From NCBI GenBank assembly GCA_016866815.1, contig VGKZ01000005.1, positions 1 through 21,901 of the forward strand: a stretch of DNA of 21,901 bases. Direction: 5' to 3'. The position numbers and the translations under genes are program-made. Shown piece by piece: positions 5,865-14,800 of the stretch (position 1 is the first letter of the stretch; every line of letters begins with the position of its first letter). Under the pieces are notes generated by a model. It had not been told where the DNA came from and ran no database searches. It was given only the letters and a program-made list of their open reading frames with translations. Origin of the DNA: Candidatus Peregrinibacteria bacterium (lineage in GTDB: Bacteria > Patescibacteriota > Gracilibacteria > Peribacterales > Peribacteraceae).

Positions 5865-8237
5865 ATGCGCCCATGGACTCTTCCCTGTTCGGCCGTCGCG
5901 TCACTGCTGTCGCTGTCCCTTCTCCCTCCGAAGGTGCTCGCCCGGGTCGCAATGACGGAAGTCCTGTGGGCGGGGTCGGTTGTGAGTTCCGCAGATGAGT
6001 GGGTGGAGGTGGGGTGTGAGGACGGAGGTAGGGTAGGTATGGTAGGTATGGTAGGTACGGTAGGTACGGAAGGTATGGTAGGTATGGTAGGTATGGTAGG
6101 TACGGTAGGTACGGTAGGTACGGTAGGTACGGAAGGTATGGTAGGTATGGTAGGTACGGTAAGTATGGTAGGTATGGTAGGTACGGTAAGTATGGTAGGT
6201 GATGCCGTGATCAATGTTGAAAACTCCAGCGCGGGCATACCTGCCCGCAGCGACGGATGTTCTTTCGATATTGCTGGTTGGCAGCTATTTTCACGCAATA
6301 GTGCGGGCGAAGACGCACTGATGTTTACGTTTCCCGCAGAGACGATCATCGGAGATGGAGAGCGGATACTCGTGAGCAATTATGCGGCGGGGGAGTCGGC
6401 GCTGTCAGTCGAGCCGGATTTTGTAACGACCGCGGTGAGTCTGCCGAATACAGGACTCAAGCTCACGCTGAAAGATATTTCCGGGACTATCGTTGATACA
6501 GTTGATGACGGCAGCGGCACACCGTTTGCCGGTCGGAGTACAGAGCCGAAAGCGAGCATGGAGAGGATCGATGTGTTTGCGCCGGGCACTGATGCGGGAA
6601 ACTGGAGGACGGCGGAGGTGTCACAGAATTTTGATGTGAATGTTGTGGTGTTCGGGACTCCGGGAGTGGATGAGGATCCAGAAGCTTCAGAGGATCCAGA
6701 CGATCCAGAAGCTTCAGAGGATTTAGAGGAGGGTCACTCTTCACTTTTCCCATCTTCCACCTCCTCTGAGTCCTCTGGATCCTCTGAGTCCTTTTCCTCC
6801 GTGTTTTCTTTTGCCTCCACGTACTCAACTATTCGTATCACCGAGGTCCTCCCCAATCCTCCCGGTACCGACGATCGTGAGTGGATCGAGTTGCAGAATA
6901 TGAGCACGGATACTGTCGACATCGAAGGATGGAAACTGAAGAGGGGATCGGCGAGTTATGTTTTTCCCCGTCTCACAGCATCGGGATATCTCATCGAGCC
7001 CGGTGGTTTTCGTATTTTCTACAAGTTTGAATCCGGACTCTCGCTTCCCAATGACGGAGGACTCGTAGAGATTCTGAATGGTGCAGGAGTACCGGTAGAT
7101 TCCTTCCAGTACAACGGAGGCGGTGAAGGAGTTTCCTCCGGACGGGACGCAGCAGGAGGGCGGAATTCGTACTGTGTGCCTACGCCTCTCGCTGTGAATG
7201 ACGTTATTCCTTTCGACCCGCGGATCGACATTCAGTCCGGTCTCAGTACGGATTACGATCGTGTAACATTGAATCTGAATACGACGGCGAACACGTCACT
7301 CACCGATGCGCGATGTCTGTGGGACTTCGGTGACGACGAAACATCGGAATCCTGCAATCCCGCTTCGCACACGTGGGATGAGTATGGTGTGTATCACGTT
7401 ACGCTCAAGGTTATGAATGCGTGCGGGGAAGAGGTGGAGAGGGGACTGGATGTTGTGGTGTTGAAGAAAAAGGAGAAGATCCAGACGATCCAGAGGACTC
7501 AGACGAACCAGACGAGCTCTTCCTTTTTTTCAGATTCCTCATCTTCTGGATCTTCTGGTTCTTCTTATTCCTCTAAGCCCTTTCTATGTGCCCCTTCCTC
7601 TTCCATCGGCCTCATCATCTCATCTGTTTTTCCATCACCGGAGTCTGGTCAGGACGAATGGATCGAGCTCACCAATACCACTGCCACACCCCTCTCCCTC
7701 TGCGGCTGGTCACTCGATGACATTGCCGATGCCGGAAGCAAGCCCTGGAAGTTTCCCGATGCGACGGACCTACAGCCCGGTGAGTCACACAAATTTTTCG
7801 GTGCGCTGACCAAAATTGCTCTGAATAACAGCGGTGATGACGTGCGGTTGCTCAATGCTGCGGGGGAGGTTGTTGATGTGTTGCGTTACAAGAATGCGAA
7901 GAAGGGAATTGTTGTTTACGATAGTGCATCGAGTGTTTCTTCATCCCTAGCATCAGAGAAAAAATTAGAACAAAAAAATTATTCAAAAACGGCAGTTTAC
8001 CCTTCATTGGGCGCAATGGTGAAGGCGATGAATGTCCGTTACGAGGCATCCGGTTTTTCATCAAGTGCGTCGCTTATGACGCTTGAAGAGTTGCCGGAGG
8101 AGTACAGGGAGGTGTTCGGGAATCAGGATGTTGGTGGAGAGAATCAGTCATCCAAAAATTCACTGCCGGTACTCTGGGTTGCTTTGGCGATTCAATCTAT
8201 TGGATTCGTTCTATTGGCATTTTGGAGGATGTTGTAA
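5865..8237 (+). CDS. Secreted, membrane-anchored lamin-tail/PKD domain protein
   Basis: This 790-aa surface protein has a signal peptide (1-26, core SAVASLLSLSLLPPKVLA). The first lamin-tail domain (about 30-210) starts TEVLWAGSVVSSADEWVEV, is broken by a (Val-Gly-Met/Thr)n array at 57-112, and resumes at FDIAGWQLF. After an Asp/Glu/Ser linker comes a second lamin-tail domain (about 325-430: ITEVLPNPPG, EWIELQN, GWKLKRG). A PKD domain follows (about 454-535: CLWDFGDDE, HTWDEYGVYHVTLKV). After another Ser/Thr linker is a third lamin-tail domain (about 582-690: EWIELTN, CGWSLDD). A transmembrane helix (about 768-787) ends in WRML. Such beta-sandwich arrays are common on CPR cell surfaces; the binding partner is unknown. 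The ATG at 5865 was chosen because it begins the signal peptide; its promoter is not clear. The gene's stop codon forms part of the next gene's -35 box. Confidence 0.85.
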   Translation: MRPWTLPCSAVASLLSLSLLPPKVLARVAMTEVLWAGSVVSSADEWVEVGCEDGGRVGMVGMVGTVGTEGMVGMVGMVGTVGTVGTVGTEGMVGMVGTVSMVGMVGTVSMVGDAVINVENSSAGIPARSDGCSFDIAGWQLFSRNSAGEDALMFTFPAETIIGDGERILVSNYAAGESALSVEPDFVTTAVSLPNTGLKLTLKDISGTIVDTVDDGSGTPFAGRSTEPKASMERIDVFAPGTDAGNWRTAEVSQNFDVNVVVFGTPGVDEDPEASEDPDDPEASEDLEEGHSSLFPSSTSSESSGSSESFSSVFSFASTYSTIRITEVLPNPPGTDDREWIELQNMSTDTVDIEGWKLKRGSASYVFPRLTASGYLIEPGGFRIFYKFESGLSLPNDGGLVEILNGAGVPVDSFQYNGGGEGVSSGRDAAGGRNSYCVPTPLAVNDVIPFDPRIDIQSGLSTDYDRVTLNLNTTANTSLTDARCLWDFGDDETSESCNPASHTWDEYGVYHVTLKVMNACGEEVERGLDVVVLKKKEKIQTIQRTQTNQTSSSFFSDSSSSGSSGSSYSSKPFLCAPSSSIGLIISSVFPSPESGQDEWIELTNTTATPLSLCGWSLDDIADAGSKPWKFPDATDLQPGESHKFFGALTKIALNNSGDDVRLLNAAGEVVDVLRYKNAKKGIVVYDSASSVSSSLASEKKLEQKNYSKTAVYPSLGAMVKAMNVRYEASGFSSSASLMTLEELPEEYREVFGNQDVGGENQSSKNSLPVLWVALAIQSIGFVLLAFWRML
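6033..6200 (+). repeat. Nonanucleotide array, 18.7 units, inside the first lamin-tail domain
   Basis: Eighteen consecutive 9-mers plus 6 nt, consensus GTAGGTAYG with GAAGGTATG and GTAAGTATG variants. In frame it reads (V/E)(G/S)(M/T), repeated. The variants recur in blocks, for example the T-type units followed by the GAA unit, which points to growth by slippage or unequal recombination rather than selection on single codons. Confidence 0.97.
6672..6800 (+). repeat. GATCCAGAN/AGCTTCAGAG 9-mer repeats in both orientations
   Basis: From 6672 to about 6731, 9-bp units GATCCAGAA, GCTTCAGAG and GATCCAGAC alternate, encoding an Asp-Pro-Glu-Ala-Ser-Glu linker. From about 6762 to 6800 the complementary wording appears (TCCTCTGAG, TCCTCTGGA), encoding a Ser/Glu linker. 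The two halves can pair as an imperfect mRNA hairpin. The same words recur in intergenic hairpins at 17831-17870 and 19226-19340. Confidence 0.85.
7479..7574 (+). repeat. Second 9-mer repeat pair in the same gene
   Basis: Units GATCCAGAC, GATCCAGAG, GACTCAGAC and GAACCAGAC (7479-7515) are followed, in complementary wording, by TCTTCTGGA/TCTTCTGGT units (about 7531-7574). They encode the Gln/Thr and Ser-rich linker between the PKD domain and the third lamin-tail domain. The layout repeats that of 6672-6800. Confidence 0.75.
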
Positions 8238-8260
8238 TAAATAGTAATTTATAGTATAAT
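8232..8260 (+). promoter_or_regulatory. Leaderless-type promoter for 8268-9443
   Basis: TTGTAA (8232-8237), a 17-bp spacer and a perfect TATAAT (8255-8260) end 7 nt before the ATG at 8268. The -35 contains the stop codon of the lamin-tail gene. No Shine-Dalgarno is present. Confidence 0.8.
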
Positions 8261-8267
8261 ATTGTAT

Positions 8268-9443
8268 ATGGTTAATGGTCGTAACAGGCCGGCTGATGGT
8301 GGCAACGACGGAAACGATGTTCCCGATGTTATTCAGTATTCGGGAATGCTACGAAGGCCAATAGATAGAAATTACTTTGAAGATACACGATACGTTGCAT
8401 GGGATCTTGAAGAAGGAATCGGTGCCAGTGAACAAAGTGCGCAGTGCGAGGCAAAACAGCTGACCTATGGTTCAGGAAAATTCGACATGAAAATGTGGAA
8501 AGTTCGAACTGCTGGCGGCAGTGCCTTAGCCCATCCAGGCGGTCAGACATACTTAAGCTATGCCTGTGAATATTTTGGTTTGTCTCAGAGTGAGAGTAAT
8601 CGAAAAAAGGTTCTTATACTTCTGAAGCGATTAATTGGGATTGATATGGATTCCATTCACTCTGTGCATAAGAATGCTCAAAGAGTTCTTGATGAATATG
8701 ATGCGTCACATGGATCAGAAAGCGGAGGTGGCAGTGATGAGGATGACGACGATGATTCTGATGACAGTAATGGCAAGCGTGGCAACAATGGCTCAAAAAA
8801 AGGTAAAACGGAGGACTTTCAGCAAAAATACGATTATGCCGTGCAGCGCGGAGCGCGGTTTGCGAAGTGGTACCCGGATGCAACTGAACAGGAAATAGCT
8901 GACGAAATTAAGGCGGCATATGAGGGAAAAGAAGTGCAAGTCCACGTTCAGGGATTTCGAGCCGGTTTCTACGAATATCTTCGTCTGCATCCACATCCAA
9001 ATCCTGAAGTTCAGGAGGCGCTTGAGCGAAATCGGGAGCTTGCTGAGAGGCTTCTTCAGGTTGAGCATGAGCAGCAGCAAGCGATTATCGATCGTGACGC
9101 AGAGCGTCAGAGAGCAACAACTTTGCAGCAAGAAGTGCGTGCTCTACGCGATGCAGAAGTAGCACGAGCACGGCCAAAGTCGAAGAAAGCTGTTATGCCT
9201 CCACCCCTGCCTGCCACTCCAACATTAAAACCCTCAGCGTCGCGAGATTTTATTGGCAAGAATTCCGCACGAGTATTCGCGCTGAGGTTAGCGAAGGGTG
9301 CTGAAGCTCCTCCTCCACCTGCTCCAGCACCTTCGACACCTCCGGCGGCTTCAACGGCAACTCCTGCAAATCCTCAGACAACGCCTCCTACCGCTGGAGG
9401 CGGCCATGGCCAACAGGCGAATCGCCCGGCAGGGGGGCATTAA
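8268..9443 (+). CDS. Uncharacterised coiled-coil protein with Pro-rich tail
   Basis: This 391-aa protein matches no family I recognise. It has no signal peptide or membrane helix. A globular N-terminal part (about 1-150) contains MLRRPIDRNYFEDTRYVAWDLEEG, GGQTYLSYACEYFGL and KKVLILLKRLIGIDM. An acidic run DEDDDDDSDDS (about 158-168) follows, then a middle part with FAKWYPDATEQEIADEI. A charged coiled coil (about 245-300) is next, then a basic patch RPKSKK and a Pro/Ala/Thr tail ending in GGHGQQANRPAGGH. The ATG at 8268 is chosen from its position 7 nt after TATAAT; a TTG two codons earlier is less likely. It is the first of three consecutive unknown plus-strand genes; the third also ends in a Pro/Ala/Thr tail. 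Confidence 0.8.
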   Translation: MVNGRNRPADGGNDGNDVPDVIQYSGMLRRPIDRNYFEDTRYVAWDLEEGIGASEQSAQCEAKQLTYGSGKFDMKMWKVRTAGGSALAHPGGQTYLSYACEYFGLSQSESNRKKVLILLKRLIGIDMDSIHSVHKNAQRVLDEYDASHGSESGGGSDEDDDDDSDDSNGKRGNNGSKKGKTEDFQQKYDYAVQRGARFAKWYPDATEQEIADEIKAAYEGKEVQVHVQGFRAGFYEYLRLHPHPNPEVQEALERNRELAERLLQVEHEQQQAIIDRDAERQRATTLQQEVRALRDAEVARARPKSKKAVMPPPLPATPTLKPSASRDFIGKNSARVFALRLAKGAEAPPPPAPAPSTPPAASTATPANPQTTPPTAGGGHGQQANRPAGGH

Positions 9444-9470
9444 ATCCAGTACCAGAGCGCCTAAACTCCA

Positions 9471-9499
9471 TTGTCAGGTTCGTCGTTTTTTGCTAAAAT
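9471..9499 (+). promoter_or_regulatory. Promoter for 9527-14953
   Basis: TTGTCA (9471-9476), a 17-bp spacer and TAAAAT (9494-9499). Transcription would start near 9506, giving a leader of about 20 nt without a Shine-Dalgarno. It would drive the pair 9527-11863 and 11867-14953, which are 3 nt apart. Confidence 0.7.
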
Positions 9500-9526
9500 G
9501 TAGGGATTTAGAAAAAACCCAAATAC

Positions 9527-11863
9527 ATGGCTAAAATCAGTCCAGATACACAGGGCGACTGGCAGAGACTCGATCCGCAAGTAGCGGAAAGGGTTCGAGC
9601 AATTGAGTCCGATATTGTTATTGCACAAGTGATTGGAACCGTTGCTACAGATGTATTCGATTTATTTAACGGTGTTCGATCTTCTGCAGATGTTTCTACA
9701 GCAGTTCGAGGCAATTTAACGGGTCGCGTTCCAGGCATCGCTGCGGATATTGCTGATCAGATTCAGGAAGAAGTTGATGCGAATCTTACCGAAGCCATCA
9801 GGCAAGAACAGCTGCTTCCTGCTGGCAACGTGATTGAGACAACGCAAAGGCAGACGAGAGAGTTTGCAGCAGCAATTCGTAGGGCAATACCTTCAGATAT
9901 TCTTTCTGGAATTAGAATTGGAGAAGAGCTGCCTGAAATTTGGAATTTGAACTTAGCAACAGTAAACAATGTCGACATAGATTTGACACATGACTTTTGG
10001 CAGAACCGCATTCAAAATCGCACAGAGCTGGTCACGTCTCTTGTTGATGCTACACCAAATGACTGTGGCCTGACGGGTGCATTTCCCCTAGGATATACAT
10101 TAACTCAGGCAGATGCCGATCTTATTGCTGATAGCACATTTGGTACATTGACACCGTTTCATGAACGATTGCTTGAGTCCAGGACGCGTACACTTCTTGC
10201 AGACAATCAAACCAGTCCGTACAACGTTGAAACTGCAGTACGTCTGGTTATGAATAACGACAACGTACGCAGAGCAATAGCACCTGCGAATGCTGAACAG
10301 GCTCGCAATGATCTAGATGCATTGCGTGAAGAGCAGGGGATTACTCGTGTTGTTGAGCAGATCCAAACTTTGACTATTCAGAGGTTCCCTGCGGGTATAA
10401 CTTCCTGGCAGGACGTTTTGGATCGTATTACTCAGATCGGAACAGACGAGGCCACATTGCTTTCAAGACCATCTGGCCCACCTCCATTTGCTCTTACGAG
10501 TATTGGGATGACGGGCATTATTCTCGATGCGAATGTAGCAATCAGGAACAACCAGATCTCAACCATTCGCTCCAGACTTGAAAGTCGACTTCTGGAAATG
10601 CAGGCAATCTCTCGTGAGTACACACGCTATGCTGCTCTCCTTTCTAGTATCATTCAGCAGGTTCGAAATGTTCAAAATCGTAGGGGAACGGGATTGTTTG
10701 CTGTAAATGCAATGGTTCCTGCTCGTGGAATAGTTGCAGACCCAAATGAATTTACAGAAGCAAATAGTCCACAGAATATTGCGAATCTACTCCAGACACA
10801 GTTGCAGCTTCGTGCGACAGCCGCTGAGTATACTCAGCCGATTGTGGATCAAGATGGAAGAGTAAGGGCTGCAGAAAGAGGTGAGGGTGTTGTTACAGGA
10901 AGAGAGGCATTACTGAATGTTTACCGTACGCACTTTCGTAGAGTTGATAGGATGGATACGAGGCGTGCGGAAGAGGCTGCACTGACTCTCTATTCCAGAA
11001 ATGAGCAGAGCAGGGAAGATATGGAAGCAAGACAAGAAGCGGTTGAAGAACTTACGGGACCTGTCGAAGAGGAGCATCGCTCTTGGTACAACCCAATGCG
11101 CTGGGCTAACGCAACTTCAGAAGGAATGAAGAATAGGATCGATTCTACTGGATGGATCGCTAACGATACTGAAAGAAACATCATCGCATATATTGCCAGA
11201 TCAGATACCGTTCGTGCTCCAGTTGAACAGGGTCCTCGTGAGCGTTGGTACCACCCATTGCGCCCGCTTGCTACTCCGAAATGGTCCGCACTCAACTATC
11301 CCCGGCTCATGACTGCATTCTGTGCACTACGGAAATTGAGAGATGATCATAGTAATCGTCTCCATCTTGAGAATACGCCATATTTTGCAGCACAGATGGC
11401 AGAGATTAGCACGCTTCTTGTGGATAGATTCCATGAGCAATTGGAACGTGACTTAGTTCTTGAAGCAGAGACCGATGACGAGAGGAGGGAACGCAGGCAG
11501 CAGGGTGAGATGCGCCGTCGTCAAAGACTAACAAGAGCTCTTACGAACAACCCGCTTCCCGCCGAATTCGAAGGTCGTGCCGATGCCGCTATAAAGGAGG
11601 CCGGAGGAAATATCCGCACAATCGGTGATCGGTTTGCACAGATTTTTAAAGGGGATACAACAAGAACACCGAATGGCGGATGGAGCCCGTATACATGGCC
11701 TGCCCGTGCGGTGAAATCGACCGCGAAGTTTGGGTGGAACCGTACTGTTGAGCTCTTCACAGGCGATACCAGCAGGAGTCCGCTAGGCGGCAAGAACCCG
11801 ATCACCTTTCCTGCACGCACAACCAAAGCAACATGGAAGTTTCTCATTACGCCTCTCGGATAA
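9527..11863 (+). CDS. Uncharacterised 778-aa protein with C-terminal internal repeat
   Basis: No family is recognised. The product is mostly helical and charged in appearance, with no signal peptide and no clear membrane helix. Stretches such as VVTGREALLNVYRTHFRRVDR and WYNPMRWANATSEGMKNRI stand out. The last 75 residues hold two copies of about 33 residues: FKGDTTRTPNGGWSPYTWPAR and FTGDTSRSPLGGKNPITFPAR, each followed by a basic K-x-T/A-x-KF stretch. Other Trp/Pro segments (WYNPMRW, WYHPLRPL) occur upstream, about 65 residues apart. The ATG at 9527 follows a good promoter with a short leader. It is 3 nt from 11867-14953, so the two are almost certainly co-transcribed and probably act together. 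A structural role is possible but not shown. Confidence 0.8.
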   Translation: MAKISPDTQGDWQRLDPQVAERVRAIESDIVIAQVIGTVATDVFDLFNGVRSSADVSTAVRGNLTGRVPGIAADIADQIQEEVDANLTEAIRQEQLLPAGNVIETTQRQTREFAAAIRRAIPSDILSGIRIGEELPEIWNLNLATVNNVDIDLTHDFWQNRIQNRTELVTSLVDATPNDCGLTGAFPLGYTLTQADADLIADSTFGTLTPFHERLLESRTRTLLADNQTSPYNVETAVRLVMNNDNVRRAIAPANAEQARNDLDALREEQGITRVVEQIQTLTIQRFPAGITSWQDVLDRITQIGTDEATLLSRPSGPPPFALTSIGMTGIILDANVAIRNNQISTIRSRLESRLLEMQAISREYTRYAALLSSIIQQVRNVQNRRGTGLFAVNAMVPARGIVADPNEFTEANSPQNIANLLQTQLQLRATAAEYTQPIVDQDGRVRAAERGEGVVTGREALLNVYRTHFRRVDRMDTRRAEEAALTLYSRNEQSREDMEARQEAVEELTGPVEEEHRSWYNPMRWANATSEGMKNRIDSTGWIANDTERNIIAYIARSDTVRAPVEQGPRERWYHPLRPLATPKWSALNYPRLMTAFCALRKLRDDHSNRLHLENTPYFAAQMAEISTLLVDRFHEQLERDLVLEAETDDERRERRQQGEMRRRQRLTRALTNNPLPAEFEGRADAAIKEAGGNIRTIGDRFAQIFKGDTTRTPNGGWSPYTWPARAVKSTAKFGWNRTVELFTGDTSRSPLGGKNPITFPARTTKATWKFLITPLG

Positions 11864-11866
11864 GCC

Positions 11867-14800
11867 ATGCACTGTCACACACACCATTCATGGCACGATC
11901 AACATATCGGAGAGCATAGACTCTGTGGTTTTGGCCCTCCTCTTGTTCCGCCTCCCATTCCCGGCGGTGACGGAACAGGACGGGATAGCTTGCGCAGAAC
12001 ATATGAGCGTGTGAAAGCGAATGAGGCAATGGAAGCAAACACACATATTCAGGAGGCAGTGGCGTTTTTCGACAATGATCGGTCGCGCAAAGAATTCCCC
12101 GATCTCTTTATTGGGCAATCCCCTGAAAGACCATACCTTCTCACGCTTCTGACAGATGGATTATTGCGGGATCCTGACGCGCCAAGTGGAGCTGTGGCAC
12201 CAAATGCCGAGTATTCTTCCATCAGCAGAAGTAACATCAATATTGCAGATCCCTTTGGTATTTTAGATTCCTATCCGGATGGAAAAGATGTTGAACTTGG
12301 AAAATTTCTGAGAGAACTTTTGACACCGGAAATTCTCAAGCAAATTCTTAAAGATGGGGAAAAGGGCGGTAAAGCCACGAATATGGAACTTGGAAATGCG
12401 TATAGGAAGCTGATCGTTGGAAATGCCAATTTGAATTTCAAAGCAAGTCAGAAGATCGACAATCAGATATTCGTGCAGGTCTCGCTTCAGTATTACTCCC
12501 ATGTACGAACGGAGTTTCGCCTTCGTATGCAGTCGGCGGGAGTCCGGCCACCGACGGGAGAGATGGAGTTTATCGAGGATAGATTTGTGAATCCGGGCAT
12601 GGACGAACACTCCATGACAAAGCAGGAATATGCACTTGGAATGCACAAGCTTCTCCATGGTGTTAAATCTACAAGCGATAAAGGAAAGATCGTCCCTGCT
12701 TTCACAGGTCAGATCGGTGCCGGTCCCGGTGGAACAGACATCGCCCCGTATCAGGAGATTAAAGCGTTTGAAGACGATGTCATGATGACCGATAGAGGAA
12801 AGAGAGTTTCCCGGGTCTTCGGTGATGTCTCTCTCACGCGTTTTGGTCCTACGGAAGCGCTACGGAGATTCAACATCGAAGTAGGGGAGACTGCGCGCAG
12901 AAATTATGTGGATGCACGTACAGGTGTTTCCCGTGGTACGGACGGTATTACTATGCCTCCTGAGTACGTTGCACCGATCCCATCAGCCGGAGAGTGGATC
13001 AACAACCCTGCGATTGCGCATGACTTTCTGAAAAAGAATATTCCCTCGACATATGGCAGCTCCAACTGGATCTTCCTGAACTCTCTGGAGTACTGGGCTA
13101 TTTTGCAACCTGCCGGAAAATCGGTCGTGGATACGATGGGAAAATTGCCTCCCGAACTTCTCATGCCGGAGAACGACTTAAAAGCCATGCTGAAGCTCAT
13201 TGTGCAGGAATTCACGGTCTACGAAGATCTAATGAAGAAAAGCAATGTGCAGCTTGGAACACTGAAGAAAGAAGTTCCCACCTGGCAGAAGGTGGAAGAA
13301 TTCGTCAGTAATGGATTCGACTATGCGTTTAATTTTTCCGATCATCCTGTTGGATCGATTGCGATGGGTCTTGCATTCTTCATGTCCATCAAAGCGCTCT
13401 TTGGTGTGATGAAGAAGGAGGATGGTTTACTAACGTCACCTCTTGGACTTGGTTTGCTTTGGGCCGGTGCACAGGGTATTTACAGCAAGAGTACAAATGG
13501 TCGTGCATGGTGGGACGGTCTGTTCGATAAGTACGATCAGATTATGGGCAACGAGAAAATAAAAAATCCGCAGGACCGTACACTCGCAAATTACTGGGAG
13601 AGAGCACTCCTGCCGATCAAAGGAGAGGGAAATGAATTTGATAAGCTTGATCGTGAGAAGGAGCGCCTTACCCTCGGTCTTGTAGGGCAAGTTGAAGTTG
13701 CTCCGATGCTTGGTTGGTATGAGCAGTATCAACAGTATCGCGATCAGTCTCCTCAGCAGCAGAAAGAAGGAGCTGGTTTGCCACCGATGCCATTCAAATA
13801 TGGTCAATATCTGAATATCTATGGTCAGAACGCAACGAAGAAAGATGTATCAGAGTACATCTACCTCACGATGAAGAAGTTTTTCATCAACCGTGGTCAG
13901 ATGGCAAAGAGGGGGAGACTGCAATTTGATTTAGGTGTGACAGCCATGTCCGAAGATGAAGGTATCGGCTTTGGTTATATTCGCGAGAAGTATCTCAAGC
14001 CCGCTCGCTACTATGAGCGTCTTATGGATGTTGCCGGTTTGAGGAGGGACATCATGATCAATCCTGTCTATCTCCAACTTGTCAGCGGTGAGAAGTCAAT
14101 GACGACTGAACCCGAATTCATCGAAGCATTCGGTCAGGTCAATGGTCCCATTGCCTTGCAGCTCTGGAATGATTTCAAAGATAGAATTAGCAAAAACGAT
14201 GAGCAAAAGCGACTCTACATCGTTCTTCTTTCGCGCTTTCAGCAGATGGGTAGCATCGAAACGCCCACTGCGAATTATCCCATGAACCACGTGTTCTTTA
14301 TGGAGGGCAATCCTGCTGCCATGGCGCGCGCAGCCTCGGATCCGGGTGATCTTTCGGTCTGGGAGTCGATGATGAACTGGTTCAATAGTGGAGCGTATAC
14401 TCCACCGGTTGCTCCGGTGGCAGCAGGTAGCGCAGCACCTACTTCCGCTGGTGGTGCTGCAGCAACTCCCGGTCCCACCGCTGCACCCACTTCCGGTCCC
14501 ACCGCTGCACCCACTCCCACTGGCAGTGCTGCTCCAACGGTCGCTCCCAGTGCTGCACCCACTACCGGTCCCACCGCTGCACCCACTCCCACTGGCGTCG
14601 CTGCTCCAACGGTCGCTCCCACCGCTGCACCTGCTCCCAGTCCCATCGCTGCACCTGCTCCATCTAGTTCTGGTGATCCTAGTAATGCTCCCAAAGTTAG
14701 TCCAGCACCAGCACCCCGCCCTACATCGACAACTGGTCCTTCGCCGGATCCTGCAGTGCCAGCCCCCGGTGTACGCCCCTCGGTTGCTCCTGCTCCCAAC

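Noticed and set aside
5305..6379. Minus-strand open frames across the start of the lamin-tail gene
   Set aside because: Their Thr-Ile-Pro repeats are the complement of the nonamer array, and the plus-strand frame has clear domains.
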